Shown here one piece after another: positions 32,618-46,700 of a stretch of DNA of 64,000 nucleotides. Source of the stretch: Spodoptera frugiperda (Eukaryota > Arthropoda > Insecta > Lepidoptera > Noctuidae); assembly GCF_023101765.2 (NCBI RefSeq), contig NC_064230.1, forward strand, positions 7,750,001 through 7,814,000, written 5' to 3'. The position numbers were made by a program, and so were the translations under genes. The notes beneath the pieces were generated by a model that worked only from the letters and a program-made list of their open reading frames with translations, had not been told where the DNA came from and did no database searches. Position 1 is the stretch's first letter. The number at the start of each line of letters is the position of its first letter.

Positions 32618-35600
32618 TTACATGTATATTCTTCTAAGGTGCTGAGCAGTGGTGATTGCATTGCATTGCGGACAAATTTTCTTAGCTCGCAAAGATTGGA
32701 GCCAGCATACCTGTAAATGAAAATAATAATTTTAGGGTATGAAAATTAAATATCTATTTAGTCTGTCAATTAGGTAATGAAAAGATATTAGACTCGTATT
32801 TTTGTTATCTTGTCGTAGAAGAAAACAATACTAAGTGTGGGGGAGCTATGCTTCGGCACTACCGAGTGATACCACGGCCTCGCAGAAAACCGACGTGAAA
32901 CAACGCAAGCGTTGTGTTTAGTTGTGTGAGTGAGGTTACTGGAGGCCCATTTACCCATTATCGCCAAATTTTCCCAATCCCCAATGTCCCAACATCCCTC
33001 AATTCCTAACCCCCAAAAGGCCGGCAATACACCTATAACGCTTCTGATGTTTCGAGTGTATATGCGCGACGATTGCTTACCATCAGGTGAACTGGTTAAG
33101 TTACGAAATTTCTTTACTATTGTAATCTTCAAACACAACACTACCTCCAATTAAAGTCGTGGAAGATACTTTTAGATCACCTTATATTAATTACTAATTA
33201 ATCATTAGTATAGATTTACGATAATTAATTTATACTCACTTCACAGTAAACGTGCCAGCATTGTATGGACACAGTAGGCGACGTGTACTGCTCCAAACAG
33301 ATCAGACATTTCATCTGTAACGTAAAAAAAAAACAAAGTTTAATCAATTACATTTGTGGCAACACATCACAAGTGACAGAAGTCGCAAATAGTCTTAATT
33401 TTTAAGTATAATCCCTAAGTCTGAACAATACTATGATAAAATCGCATCAAAATCGGCACAGCCAAACGCGAGATAATCGCGCACATACAGGGTAAACTGA
33501 GAACGTCTTTTTTTTTTGAAGTCGGTTAACAAGCAACATCAATTATTCCATACTCTTTTTTATAAGTTATACATAGTTATAAGTTTTTAAACTGACATGG
33601 TCGCTAACACTATTATTAGAACTTGTTCATCCGTGATATATCGGAAACTCATCTCATAAATAAACATTGTAAATATCCCGTCTTAAGTTCTAATAATACT
33701 ATACATAGTTGTTGGAAAATATACTATTGATTTTTCCAAATAAATATAAAAATAATTAACCAACAATTAGCACAAAACAATACCAAAATACTTAAATAAA
33801 AATAAAAACATAACTATCAAAAGAAGAATTTTCTAAAAGACAACCTACTCAATACATTTCACTATAAGAAAATTCCAAGTAACCCCGAGTTGTCACTACG
33901 CTCGATAGATGGCGTTGTACGATTCCGTACATTTCCTGAATCGCGCTATGGTTTCGTTACACGCGTTCGGTTAGGGTGTGCGATCGACGGCGGTACAGTC
34001 GGAGTCGTTAATACGGCATCCTTATGGGATAATAACATAACTGAATTTTTTCTATAAGACTCGTGGCCGCGAGGCTGCTGAGTTTTTATTTTACTTGAAA
34101 AATCAACTATATAAAAATGGTGACGTCACAGGGGTGGCGGACTGATTAGCGGTTTACCGGGGCTCCGGCTCGAAAAGCAGGAGTAGGAACGGGGTGGTTT
34201 TTAGTCAGTAAGAGTCTGACACTCCCTCTTGCTTCTTCCAAGGCGGAAGAATTTATATTGAATGATTTTTTCATCCTCAAAATGATGTGGTTTTAAGTTC
34301 GTTAATGTACGAAGGGAGTAGGCATAGGTGCACAAATACAATCAGACCAATGAATAAATAGCTTCTGATACAGGATTCGTCCGTCAGTCGCCGCGTCGTG
34401 TGTCGCGGAATGCTGCTTATGAAATATGAGCCTCTAGCATGGCTTGAAACTAGTCGAGTTCCTCGTCAAACAGTTACGTGAGTAAGCCAATAACATAATA
34501 ATTAATTATTTTTGTGTTGAATAGTGTAATTATCGAGTTAGGTTATTATAGGGTATAAAATATCACACAATGACCAACAGGAGACGAAGAGTGGGTAAAA
34601 CCTCGCGGGAGTAACTAGTTTTATTAAATTTACATTTCAGCTATGATCATCCCACTGCAGTTTGCAACTAGTTTCATGATAAAAGTACAATATTAATGAA
34701 TAATTACCTCTCCACCGCCATTCGCCTTTCGTTCTAAGTCTTTTATTCTCGCTTTTAAAGCCTGGATTCTAGTCTGGAAAGAAAAATAAGGATTGTGACT
34801 TAACTTATAAATACATAGTTAAAAAAAACTTAAGTTTCGACCGGAGTGATACCAAGGCCTCATAGAAAACCGAAGTGAAACACTTGCGCTGTTTGAATGA
34901 GGTTACCGGAGGCTCAATTAAACTGCCTTCCCAAACCCCGATTCTCCAACAACCCTTAAATTTGTAGCCACTAAAAGGCTTGCCCTTGTAAAGCATCTAG
35001 TGTTTCAGGTGTCCATGGGCGGCGAGTGCTTACCATCAGGTGATCCGTCAGTTCGTTTATACGTTAGTACTATATTAAAAGGAAACTAAAGACATTTTTA
35101 ATCTTAAAATATTCATGATATTGATGTTTATATCAAATGAACCCAAACTCGATATGTTTACTTCTAGATATTATGATAAAAATAAAACTAATGAGTATAC
35201 AAAAAAAGTTTCTTCGGGAAAGTTGTTTGTAATCATGAGTACAATCACGTGTTTAAATATCGTTCACTAATTACCAGTCACCCTATACAACTTACTTCAG
35301 CGCTAGCCTCCACTAGTCCATTACATTTGCTACTAGGTGTCGCCAGTGGTCGATCGCTCTCCGAACTCTCTGCCGCTTCGGCTTGGTCGTCCGTCTGTGC
35401 GTCTATCGATACGTCTGTAGATAGATCTGCCTGGAAATTAAAAAAATAGAGTCTTAGGTATAACTTTGAAACAACCAGTTTGAGGTTTCAATTCCTACAT
35501 TTTGGCAAAGAATTATTTGTTGTTTGGTTTTTGTAATACTAATTATCAGTGCAGTATCCCTAGTACGAGAAGACAACGACTTTACGTTGTACGAAAACGA

Positions 35601-38600
35601 ATCGATTGATTGGCCGGCGCTAATGAATCAACCAATGAGAGAGCTGAACGCGGTCTGGATTCCTTTTCGTTCAATAAAGTAAAGTAAACTCATACTAAAG
35701 GTACAGAGCAGTAGACTGCCTCGTTGGTCGAGTTTCGTAAGTGCGACTACCAGGCAAAGGGTCTCGGGTTAGGTTCCTCGGTCGAGCAAAGTATTGACGA
35801 GTTTTTTTCGATTTCTCGAAAAATCCTCAGTATTACGGACCACTCCTGCCAAAGTACGGCGAGCCCACACTTAAATAATTGTAGATACTTACATCAGGAG
35901 CTATCCTCGACGGCGAGTATTGAGGGGGACCGTATAACTCCGTATCTTCATCGCCGTCCACGACCTGAAACAAATACAATACATACATAGATATTAACAA
36001 CAACTAATATGAATGCGCTAATCTCCAGAATTACTGAATAGTGAATAGCCTTTAGGCTATAAGGAAGGAAACTTATGCAATGACTTCTCCTGTCTTGAGT
36101 AAGACGAGAGAAGGTGTCAGACTCTTACTGACTAAAAACCACCCCGTTCCTACTCCTGCTTATCAAGCTGGAGCCCCGGTAACCCGCTAGGTAGTCCACA
36201 GCTCCAGATCATAGATCATGACATGGAATTTGTATTTGCTTCATGGCAATAACATAAGGGCTACTATTAATACCGCGGGAACGCGAGCGAAGCTGCTTGT
36301 AGAAGTTATTTTTCAGCCATGATCATCTCACTTCAAGGGCGCAAAGGCCTCCCTACCCGCCTTCCACTCGTCTCTATGTAGAGCTTTCTGTTTCCAATCC
36401 TTTACATAGGCATCGAGTTTATCTCCAGGGTTGGTTTACTAAGAGGGCCCGGTGCCTCCTTTAGGTGCAGATGGTGGCCACAGGGGGGAGGTTTTAGTGC
36501 GGTAAAAATTCCACACTTCCTAGTTTTTTCCCCAAAAAGCTAGGGGCCTTATGAAGGTTTCCTCCCGTCAACTAAAAGGCATCGAGTTCTTCCCGCCATC
36601 GCCTGAGCCTGCCGCGACGTCTATTGACGTTGAGTAAACTCCACTCAGAAACAAAGTATTTGTAGAAGTTTGTTAAATATAAAACTCGAAGATGATGCAG
36701 TAACTAACCAGAGCCTGATCGTTGGAAGCTCTCCGGACGCAGGTAGCGTCCCTTGCCTCCGAGTCCTGCAGCGCCGTGGCCCTCACCCTCCACTCTCCAC
36801 ACCACTGGTACTCCGCCCCGAATCCACCGCCAGATGGCTCGTCGTTCTGTAATTGTATAACGATTTCTTACTGATGGACAACCAAGAATTGTATTGTGAA
36901 CATAATTGGAAAAGAGTAACCTATGGAGTTTCTTGCTCGTTCTTCTACATAGGAATCTACACTTTGGAACGAGCAAATAGAGCAACTAGAGGACTGACCG
37001 ACAGACAGACATTGTTAATATTATTATATTTGCTTTGATGTTCAAAAGTGCCTTCCTGGTTTATTTGAAATAAATAATTTTTGACTTTGACTTATGCCAA
37101 TCACACAACTCTTTTTGCGATCACAAATTGTTGTCAGGTCTGGGTGTCGTGTGTATGTGAACTTGTATGTTTGTAAACGCACCCACGACACAGGAGACAA
37201 TACTAGTGTGAGAAATGCTTTATGAACAAAATAATTCTGGGGGAATTTATATTTACTTCTAAGTATGTTTTATACATAGAAATGACGTATTCGCTCCCAA
37301 ACTCTAAACTTTGCTTTGTTTTATCTAAGTATTGTTATCTTATATGACAAAATAAAAAAATATGTGTCTAAAATATTTCATTATCAACTGACGGACTAAA
37401 TAGATGTTTAATTTCCATACCCCATCATTATTCTTATTACATAGCAAAATCAAGTAGTAGAGACTCATAGTCCAGCAGTAGACTCATAGAGACAGTTCAT
37501 GCAATATACAATAAGTAAATGATCAAATAATGTATCAGATATATTGTAAATATCATTTTTTTTTAAAAGAGTAGTGATGGAGTTTCTTGCTCGTTCTTTT
37601 CCATTTGAAGCAACACTTTAGAACGATCGCCTAGCTTCAGTGACGGACAGACTGACGGAAAATTCAATTTGACGATGCAAAAGTGCCTAATTTAGGATTA
37701 ATTGAAATAAATGCTTTGAATTTGCATATAACCAACATCTACGAACCTCAACATCAATGCTACCCTCCTCAGAGCTGGTATCCGGCACATCCTCATCCAG
37801 CTCAGCTCCCGTCCGCTTCAGGCACCTTAACGCATGCCTCTGTAGCCTGGACACAGGTAGCGTAGTATTGCACACTGGACATTCTCCGTTTTGAGGGGGC
37901 GGGGTGCTTCTGCGACGGGCTCGAAGACGCCTGAGGCGGTTGGCGTGTACCCGCTGGAAGATTGACGAAGAAAAATTTATTAATTCACTGAAGGTACATA
38001 AGCAGGTACTGTAATAAGCTGATTAATGTCTTTGTTTGTTTGAACATGCTAATCTCAGGAACTGCTAGTCCAATTTGAAAAATTATTTTAGTGTTGCATA
38101 GTCCATCTATCGAGGAAGGCTATACAACATCACTCTACAATCAATAGGAACTAAGCAGTGCAGGTGAGAGAAATATTCTTTCATCTATCATCAATTTGTT
38201 TCATCAGTTATCATCAATAAGGTACTGCAACTCTATACAACAAAAAAAATGTAAGCAAGAATTGTATTGTAAACCTGATTGAAAAATAGTAACTTATTGA
38301 GTTTACACATTCATCATCATCATCATCAGCCGAGAGACGTCCACTGCTGAACAAAGGCCTCCCCCTTAGTTTACACATTGGAACCAGCAAATAGCTTCAC
38401 GAGAGGACTGATCGAGAGACATTATTAATATTATAATACTTTGACACTCAAAACTGCCTTCCTGGTCTATTTGAAAGTAACAATTTTGATTTTGATTTTA
38501 TGTATTTTTCTGTATCAGAAATTACTGTAAGATATGAAGGGTATAGGCTTATGTAAACCCAACCTTTTCCTGGTTTAGGACAAATTTTATAATTACTTTT

Positions 38601-39589
38601 CTCATGTGGTCCTCAGATTTTCTCATTCACTCATATTAGTGTCATATTAGTGACATTTGGATTATTCAAATTAGTTGCTTCTCTCAGTTGTCTCCTTTGA
38701 TATAAATTAATTCGAGTATTAAATGTGGTATTTTTTGACATTGGTAGTCATTTCGATTTTAGGTCTTCAGCGGAACAACGGTTGGGAACCACAAATATAA
38801 ACAAAGCAGCTGATTTATTAAGGATTTTATATTACTTGCTTTACATATAACATGTAAATAACTTTACATGCTTATTTATTAGAACACAAATTGCATGAAT
38901 TACCTATAGACTTGAAACAAATAGGAAAGGTCTAAATTTTATCATTTAAACTTTAGATAAGTGTAGATATTTTCAAGTGCATTGAACTTAAATTGAAAAA
39001 CTAAATAACCAGATAAAGAAAAGATAAAAGAAAACATGTTAACAGTTATGTAATAAATAAACTTTAATCATGTTTCTAATAAGCTATGCAAACATAATAA
39101 TTACATTATTTCATTTAGTTAAAAATAGCAACAAAAAATTCAATATTTCATTATCACAAAATACATACAGATAAAAAAAACACGGCCAAAAAAGGCGGGA
39201 ATACTTTTTTTCTTAAAAGAAAAACTTACTTGGTAAACATCGCTGCCCAAACAGCCTGAGACATCTACTTCATCTTCTAGGACATCCTGGCTAGTACTAG
39301 ATCCAGGCACAGCTAGATTAGCACTAGAATTCACACTAAGCTTCCTCTTAGACCCACTTCCAGACAATTTCTGCAATCTCTCCACCTCCAAACTTAAATG
39401 GGAGTCCAACTCCCCTTGTCTAATAGTACAACTACAAACCGGACAACTCGGTAATTCCGTAACTTTCTTCCGATTTCTAACACAATTTAAAATAATACTA
39501 TCATCGTACTGATTAAAACTAGTGTTAGGCGTATTATTCAACGAATTAGAACTCCCTTCCATATTATTGTACATCAAAATCGGTAACAT
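32618..39589 (-). CDS. RNF220: RNF220-type RING E3 ubiquitin ligase (complete)
   Basis: Eight exons, minus strand: 39589-39230, 37953-37747, 36846-36709, 35964-35893, 35430-35296, 34773 to about 34708, 33314-33240, 32710-32618; about 381 residues. Exons 1 and 2 each carry a CPVC pair (LPSCPVCSCTIR; GECPVCNTTLP). Exon 3 has EYQWCGEWRVRATAL and exon 4 TELYGPPQYSP, both matching RNF220. Exon 6 encodes a helix (QALKARIKDLERK). The C-terminus is a C3HC4 RING split by an intron: MKCLICLEQYTSPTVSIQCW with HVYC, then VCWLQSL, KICPQCNAIT and the end LRRIYM. Family role: an E3 ligase active in neural patterning and Wnt/Shh signalling in vertebrates. Human RNF220 is longer at its N-terminus. A MITE end abuts the exon 5 donor. 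Confidence 0.95.
35172..35284. mobile_element. MITE A, 3' half, abutting RNF220 exon 5
   Basis: Runs from AAAAATAAAACTAATGAGTA to the terminal ACTAATTACCAGTCACCCT, then TA. The exon 5 donor (GTAAGT on the minus strand) begins ten bases further on. Confidence 0.85.
35560..35705. repeat. Palindromic repeat with CAACCAATCAGAGCGC-type core
   Basis: One end reads TACGAGAAGACAACGACTTT, the other AAAGTAAACTCATACTAAAG, around AACCAATGAGAGAGCTGAAC. Related copies: 15360-15440, 54895-54990, 58030-58370 (tandem and inverted) and 63195-63460. Short inverted-repeat element; no ORF. Confidence 0.6.
36340..36620. repeat. Unclassified segment in RNF220 intron 3
   Basis: GC-richer block with CCTTTAGGTGCAGATGGTGG and CTTCCCGCCATCGCCTGAGC. 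It is unlike the surrounding intron and resembles a retroelement 3' end, but I can match it to no other copy in the window. Confidence 0.3.
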
Positions 39590-40715
39590 TTCAACCGATT
39601 AAAATATTTGTTGTTGAAATACACTGTTTATAAATCTGTTTACATCACCGTAATTTCACAATTTTATTGTGTTTTGACTCGTTACACGTGTTAATGGAAG
39701 TTCTATTGATCTTAATTCACTTATTTTGCAGACATATTGTGTGTAGTTCACGTAATAAAACAAATAATTCGTAGCAAAACAATAATAATAAGATCGTTTA
39801 CACAACTTTTTTTTTAAATCGCTTTGATTGGTTTTTGACTATTTGCGTGACATTTGTTAATCGTTAGTGTTGGAGTAGCGGTGATATTACTAAATTGTTT
39901 AGTCGATTTTTGCTCGTGGTGGTGTTTTATTTAGTTTGATTATTTTTTGTTTATTGTATTAAAAAGGCATGATAATTTAAATTTTACATTGTATAACTAT
40001 TATGTTTGCATAATATTGTAATATTTCTGTTTACTGATTCATAAAACAAACATTTTCTGTTTGTTTAGTAATTTTTACTTTTCTTAATTCCGTAATTTTT
40101 ATTTGACTCGAAAGTAGTAATTTCTGAATTTTAAATAAAAAAAAATGTTTACCCCGTATAGATTCATTGCATAAGGGTGTAATGAAAATGAAATAAGCAC
40201 GATAACATTGCAATATGGTTTTGAAACAAATTCCAGTTAGATTTGATTTTGACAGGTTCTTTCAGTAGTACAAGGTATGTTTATTTTAAGTACATATTTT
40301 TAGCCTCATATTAGAGAACCATGCGACAATATGAATAGGCTGGCTCGACCAAACCAAAGTGATACTGTGGCTTCACAGAAATGTGGCGTGAAACAAATAA
40401 TCCTTGCGTTATGTCAGGGGGAGGAGACTAGAAATGAATTAAATAAAACAATATTACACAATAATGTCGTATAATCTCAATTCACATAGAGAACATAAAT
40501 AAGCATTGTGATTTTAATATTAGTGAAAAGGTACACAATGTAATTAGGGTAATTAAGGGCGGAAAGTTGAGTTGAGAATTTAATTATGTATTTGTTGAGA
40601 AGAATACTAGAATAAATAATTATTAAATAAATAAAGTAGTCTAGAATAATATACTAGTTGTAATTACAACCGATTATTATAAAAAATATACAAGTTTATC
40701 ATTTCCATTTTGTAA
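39590..40715. other. Intergenic region upstream of RNF220, downstream of the ZAD gene
   Basis: AT-rich. The first 300 bases are the likely RNF220 promoter/5' UTR. A diverged R5 core lies at 40310-40430. The part nearest 40715 should be the 3' UTR of the ZAD-C2H2 gene. No coding segment seen. Confidence 0.5.
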
Positions 40716-43700
40716 TCATCGTGTGAAAACTCGTATCGCCTGCAAAGTCCCATCAATCTGTAATTCTTCAGTATTTTCATGATTTTCAGCGTTCTTCTCA
40801 ATTTTCGTTTCAAAATTAGTCTTAGTTTTACTCTTTCTGTTCGCTGGCTGTTTTAAATGTACAGTCTTGACGTGAAGTTTCAGCGAATTTGATTGGCTGA
40901 ATGTTCGAGAGCAATATTGACAGGTGTAGGGTTTCGCGCCAGTGTGTACCTGTCAAAGACAAGAGTTTAGTCGATTTTTTATTGAAATGGACTAGTAACA
41001 ACACTACTCGTTAATTTAGCGCCAAAATTAAATGGCGAATCTTATTTTTATTTGAAACACGGGTAAACGGGTGTGTTTAGCGAAGCAATCGCCACCGCTT
41101 AGGAATTTAAGGGTTGTTGTTCGGGAATCGGGGATTGGGAAGATTGGGAAGGGAGAAATGCTGTATAAATAAATGTTTTGTAAAAAGTATTGAAGAGATA
41201 TTTTTAAAGGTATTATTTCAAAAAAATGTTTTCTTTTTTATTTCCTAATTATTTTTAGCCCTGAATTTTACTTTTGTGTAAATTCACCCGCAGTTCGAAT
41301 TTGAGCAGAAATATATCGAGTGTTTTGTTGCGTGTTATGTTGCACCTCTGCTGCATGAGCATTTAATTGACGGGAGCGCGGTGCTGCACTTCGCATGCTA
41401 AAAATACATCTACAAGCGGAATGAAAACTAAAAATGTATTGTATTGGAAGTGTAGCGTGGATTTCCGCAAAGTAACGCGTAAAATATAGACTAGTCCAAT
41501 CTTCCCAATCCCCGATTCCCCAACAACCCTTAAATTCCTAACTCCCAAAATGCCGGCAACGCACTTGTAACGCCACTAGGGTTTCAAGTGTCCATGGGCG
41601 GCTGCGATTGCTTACCATCAGGTGCATATTGCACAAAAAAAGTAATGTTAATCAAATACCCACCCTATAATGTCGATTTAGAGCCGGTTTCTGACTGAAT
41701 CGCTTGCCACATACAGCGCACACATACGGTTTCTCTCCAGTATGTGTCCGTGTATGTATGCGAAGCTGGTTGCTGTCTACAAAATGCTTGGAGCAAGACG
41801 AGCAGGAGTATGGCTTCTCTCCTGTGTGAGTTCGCTGGTGATATTTCAGCGTTGCGTTTGACTGTGAAGGGAAAAAGTAGCATTTATTATAATTCCATTG
41901 AGATAGTCGTTCGACATACCTATCTATATCTAATTAAAATAGCACTGACGCGGTAATAGGGATGATGACGGGGTATGAAAATTAAAAATTGATTTAGTCC
42001 GTCAGTAAGTAATGAAAAAATATCGTGTAGCGGGTTCGATTCCCGCACGGAGCAACTATTTGTGTGATCCACAAATTGTTGTTTCTGGTCTGGGTGTCAT
42101 GTGTATGTGAACTTGTATGTTTGTAACCACGACACAGGAGACAATCCTAGTGTGGGACAACGTTTTTTAAAAAAGAAAATGAATGAAAAGATAAAAGATT
42201 ATAATACATATTGTTTTTTTTGCAAGGGGGGAAAATCATCCAATGACTTCTCCTGCCTTGGGCGAGGCGAGAGGTAGTGTCAGACTCTTACTGACTAAAA
42301 ATTACCCCGTTCCTACTCCTGCTTTTCGAGCCGGAGCCCCGGTATACCCGCTAGGTAGTCTACAGCTCCGGGTCAGGCATCAGCCCTATTGGGCCCCATC
42401 TGTGGTGGTCTGATGGCTCTTTGAGGCGCGCGCGGAACGGGTCTGGTTCTGTTCGGGCGGTGAGCTACCCCTACTCGCCGTCCGCAGACCCGCACTTACG
42501 GTGGCCGCAGATCGTGCCGTGGCGTTTAATGTGTTAAAATACACAATAATACTTTACTCACCGTACACTTCTTCCCGCAAACTTCGCATACAATATTCTT
42601 ATTGTACTTGAGCCCCAAATGTGTCCTGTTTATATGGCTCTGTAGTTTCGAGCGCGTCACGAAGTTCGATCCACACTGCAATATAAGGTGACTGGTAATT
42701 AGTGAACGATATTTAAACACGTGATTGTACACATGATTACAAACAACTTTTGCATGATCAGCTGTTAGCAGCGAGACGCGAGTAACTAGGTAGGTATTTT
42801 GCGTTAATAAAATTTTGAAAAAGAAAAGAAAGAAAGAAAAGAAACCTATAATGTAAGAGATTTTAGATTTTTCCGAGACCTGCAAAATTCGGAGGCCCAA
42901 TCACCCCCCCTTTCCAATCTTCTCAATCAACACACCAACAACCCTTAAATTCCCAATTCCCAAAAGGCAGGCAACGCACTTGTAAGGCTACTTATTTTTT
43001 ATCTTTCAGTTTTAGGAATCTATATTCTTAGTACTAAACAAATATCTTCTACGTTTATAGATATAGAATTACCTGTTGACACCTAAAGTTCCTCTCCTTG
43101 CTCCCAGTGGGAGGGATGCGCGCCCTCCTCATAGCTTTCGCGTGATCCTTCATATGTGTCTCCAAGGACACATTACCTGTATACTTCCACTGACATATTG
43201 AGCAGTTTGTGCTGAAAATAATACATTGACCTTAACGTATCGAAGCGGTAGGCAGAGGTGCACATTACGGCACATAATGCCGCTATACAATGTACACACA
43301 CTTTTCACCATTTGTGTTATAAGTCGCATGTAATAGGGGGTGAGGTTATTGAGAATTGTGCCCACTGTTCACAATTTCGGACTCAGTGCTACTACTGAGA
43401 AACTTTCGATAAACCGAAAAAAGCCCAGTTATACTTTGCCCGACCCGGAAATCGAACTCGAGACCACTCGACTAAAGAGGCAGTCAAATTAAAAACTTGT
43501 TTTGAAATGTCAAATTAGTTACATTTGCTAATATATTGTAGAGCTCCTACTTATAACGCAAAGTAATACTGATAATTTTACTGTTTTTAATTTGACTAGT
43601 TAGAAAATAATGATGTATTACCAAATTATTTTTTTATTATAACTTTCGTGAGACATATTACAATAATTATTATGTTATCAGCTTACTCACGTAACTGTTT

Positions 43701-46700
43701 GACAAGGCACTCGACTAGTTTCAAGCCATGCTAGAGGCTCTTAGTCGAGTTCCTCGTCAAAACGTTACGTGAGTAAACCGATAACATAATAATTAATTTA
43801 GTATGTTTCACGAGAGATATAATAAAACTAGTCGAGTTCCTCGTCAAACAGTCACGTGAGTAAGCCGATAACATAATAATTAATTTACCAAATTATTTTT
43901 GCAACCCTCACCTCTCCTCAGTCTTCAGCGTGTGTTTGATGGAGCTCAAGATGTGTCGTTTCCAGGCGTCCAAGTTATAAAACTGTATGTTACACTCTTT
44001 GCAGAACCTGCCCGCGGCGGGATCTTCGGGATTGTCGGGATCTGTCATCTGGAAATATACATTTTATATGTGGAGGATTGCTATTGTTCCTGAGTGCGAT
44101 ACAATTTAACTCAAAAGTTTCAAATAGAACCAACTTTACGCGCTTTTTGTATAACAAAACCCTCAAAAATGAAGAAGAGGAACGGCCGAGCTGGTATTTT
44201 CTTTGTAAAAATTAGCTTAGTAAAACAGACTGCGACAATACACTGGAAAAGTTAGCCATTTCCAACTTTGGAGTTTGGACACGAGTAACTTTTTTACTTA
44301 GATTTATTTTAAAACATCCTATGCCATCTATTAGTTTTTTTTTATGTAGTAGGAGGCAAACAAGCTGATGAGTCTTCTGATGGTAAGCGATACTCCCCGT
44401 GGTATAGGCGATAGAGAATGCACAATAAAGCTATATCTCTACGCATTGCCTACGGAGGCCTTATTCCCCCCTAGCTACATCTCTACGCATTGCGTATGGA
44501 TACCCAATTCCGCTCTTCTCAATCTTCCTAACCCTCGATTCCCCAACAACCCTTAAATTCCTATCCCCCAAAAGGCCGGCAACGTACTTGTAACGCCTCT
44601 GGTGTTTCAAGTGTCCAAGGGCGGCGGCGATTGCTTTCCTTGATGGTAACATCAAGATTGGGAAGGAGAGTAATTGGGCTTCCGTTAACCTCACTCACAC
44701 AACTCAAACGTTGTTTCACGTCGGTTTCCTGTGAGGCCGTGGTATCACTCCGGTCAAGCCGGCCCATTCGTGCCGAAGCATGGCTCTCCCACACTAAAAA
44801 TTGCTAAGGACTGGCTTAAGTAACCATTCGAATCCACGTTCCTAATCCGTACATATAGGGATTGGAACAATCTGCCGGCTTCTATATTTCCTGACAAATA
44901 CAACCCGGGTCTTTTCAAGGTCAGAGTAAATAGGTACTTTCTAAGACTGTGTGCTCCATCCTCGGCCACATCTTCGCTTCGCCGTCCTGGCAGTAAGCGG
45001 GTTGGTGGCCAAACGCAGACTTATCAACGGTAAATAAAAAACAATACCTTTTCGCAGTCAACATGCGTTTTCTTCTTATGCATCTGCAGCCCGTGTTTGC
45101 CCACGAAGCTGTCGCCACATATATTGCAGACGTGCTCCGTAGGGTGGCGCTTCCTCATATGAGATAGGTAGGAAGTCGGCTTCCTGGAGATAAATAATCA
45201 CTATATACACGGTGTAACAAAAAGGGGGTATACATATCAAGTGCACGGTTTCTAAATAACATAACAAACGATACGGGAAGAGTTTTTTAAACTCATGTTT
45301 TCATGGAACGACTAGGCGATCAGATTGACACAAGAAATGTTAGCGAGTGATACCTGTAGTGTTGTGACACGTTTGTATGATTTAAAATCAAGAACCATGC
45401 GACAACAAGTATTTGGTACCAATTTTTTTTAAACGTATTTTAAGCTGAAACTTTTTGTAGAGATTCTATTCAACCTGTATTCTTCAGTGCTTCTTGATGT
45501 ATATGGGTATTTTGTTTCACGCTATATATAAAGGGTGACTGGTAATTAGTGAACGATATTTAAACACGTGATTGTACTCATGATTACAAACAACTTTCCT
45601 AAAGAAACTTTTTTTGTGAAGGCTAACAATTTATTATTTCTGTCTGTCTGTTTTTTTGTTCCGGCTTTGAAATGACTATTTTGTGAACACTAATAATTTC
45701 TGTCTGTTTGTTCCAGCTAATCTCTGAAATGGCTAGATCAATTTTGACTAGACTTTTATTGGTAGGTAGCTGATGTAAGATGGAGTAACTTAGACTATTT
45801 AAAATTAAGAAAAATACAGTCTTTTTACTAAAAAATAAAAAGCCCACCGTCTGCCAGAAGTTATTTATATTCTACGCGAACGAAGTAGCAGGCAACAGTT
45901 AGTATGAGTATAACGTATAGACATATGTGAAATTTTATTTTACAATAGAGGGAGATGACGGGATGAACTCGACACCTATGATAAGGATTGGCCGCAGAAA
46001 GCTCTGCACAGAGAGGAGTGGAAAGAAGGTAGGGAGGCCTTTGTCCTGCAGTGAGATGACATCGGCTATATAAAAATAAATACTATTTATGTATCGTACC
46101 TGAATGTATGACTGCATAGCTGACACTCGTATGTATGTCCGTTGTGCCATTTCTCATGAATCCGCGCTTGATTTCTGAAATAATAACAATAATTGTAATG
46201 TTATTAATATTATGGATATGAAATTGTGCCCAGTATATGTCAATAGGGTCATCCCCTGTTACATGGGACTTATAACATAAATTGTGAAGTTGAATCACTT
46301 TACAATGTCAATGTATACGATAACAATATTATATATATAGCGACCAGATTGGCGATATATTAAAGAAGGGCCAAGTTAAAAGTACCCTTAACCGACGAGC
46401 ATGCATGAAAAGGCTGATGACTGTTAATAAAGCGAAAGAAGTATGTAAGATTCGTAACAATTAGCGGTCCATTGTCTCTGCCTACCCCCATGGGAGACAG
46501 GCGTGAGGTTATGTATATATGTATTTCACCAATATGCACCCTATATAGGTATATCATAAAATACAATATAGGGCAAGAGTGAACAGGCATTATTTGCGCT
46601 AGCGTGCACCACCTTAGATCTCATCGCTGCTTCCCATCAGGCAAGATTGAGGGGAGACGTTCTCAAATTTTCTTTAAAAAAGAATATATGTTAAAGTCAA

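Noticed and set aside
43912..44048. ATG at the start of exon 9 of the ZAD gene as an alternative gene start
   Set aside because: It directly follows a good acceptor and joins in phase to finger exons on both sides, so it is an internal Met.
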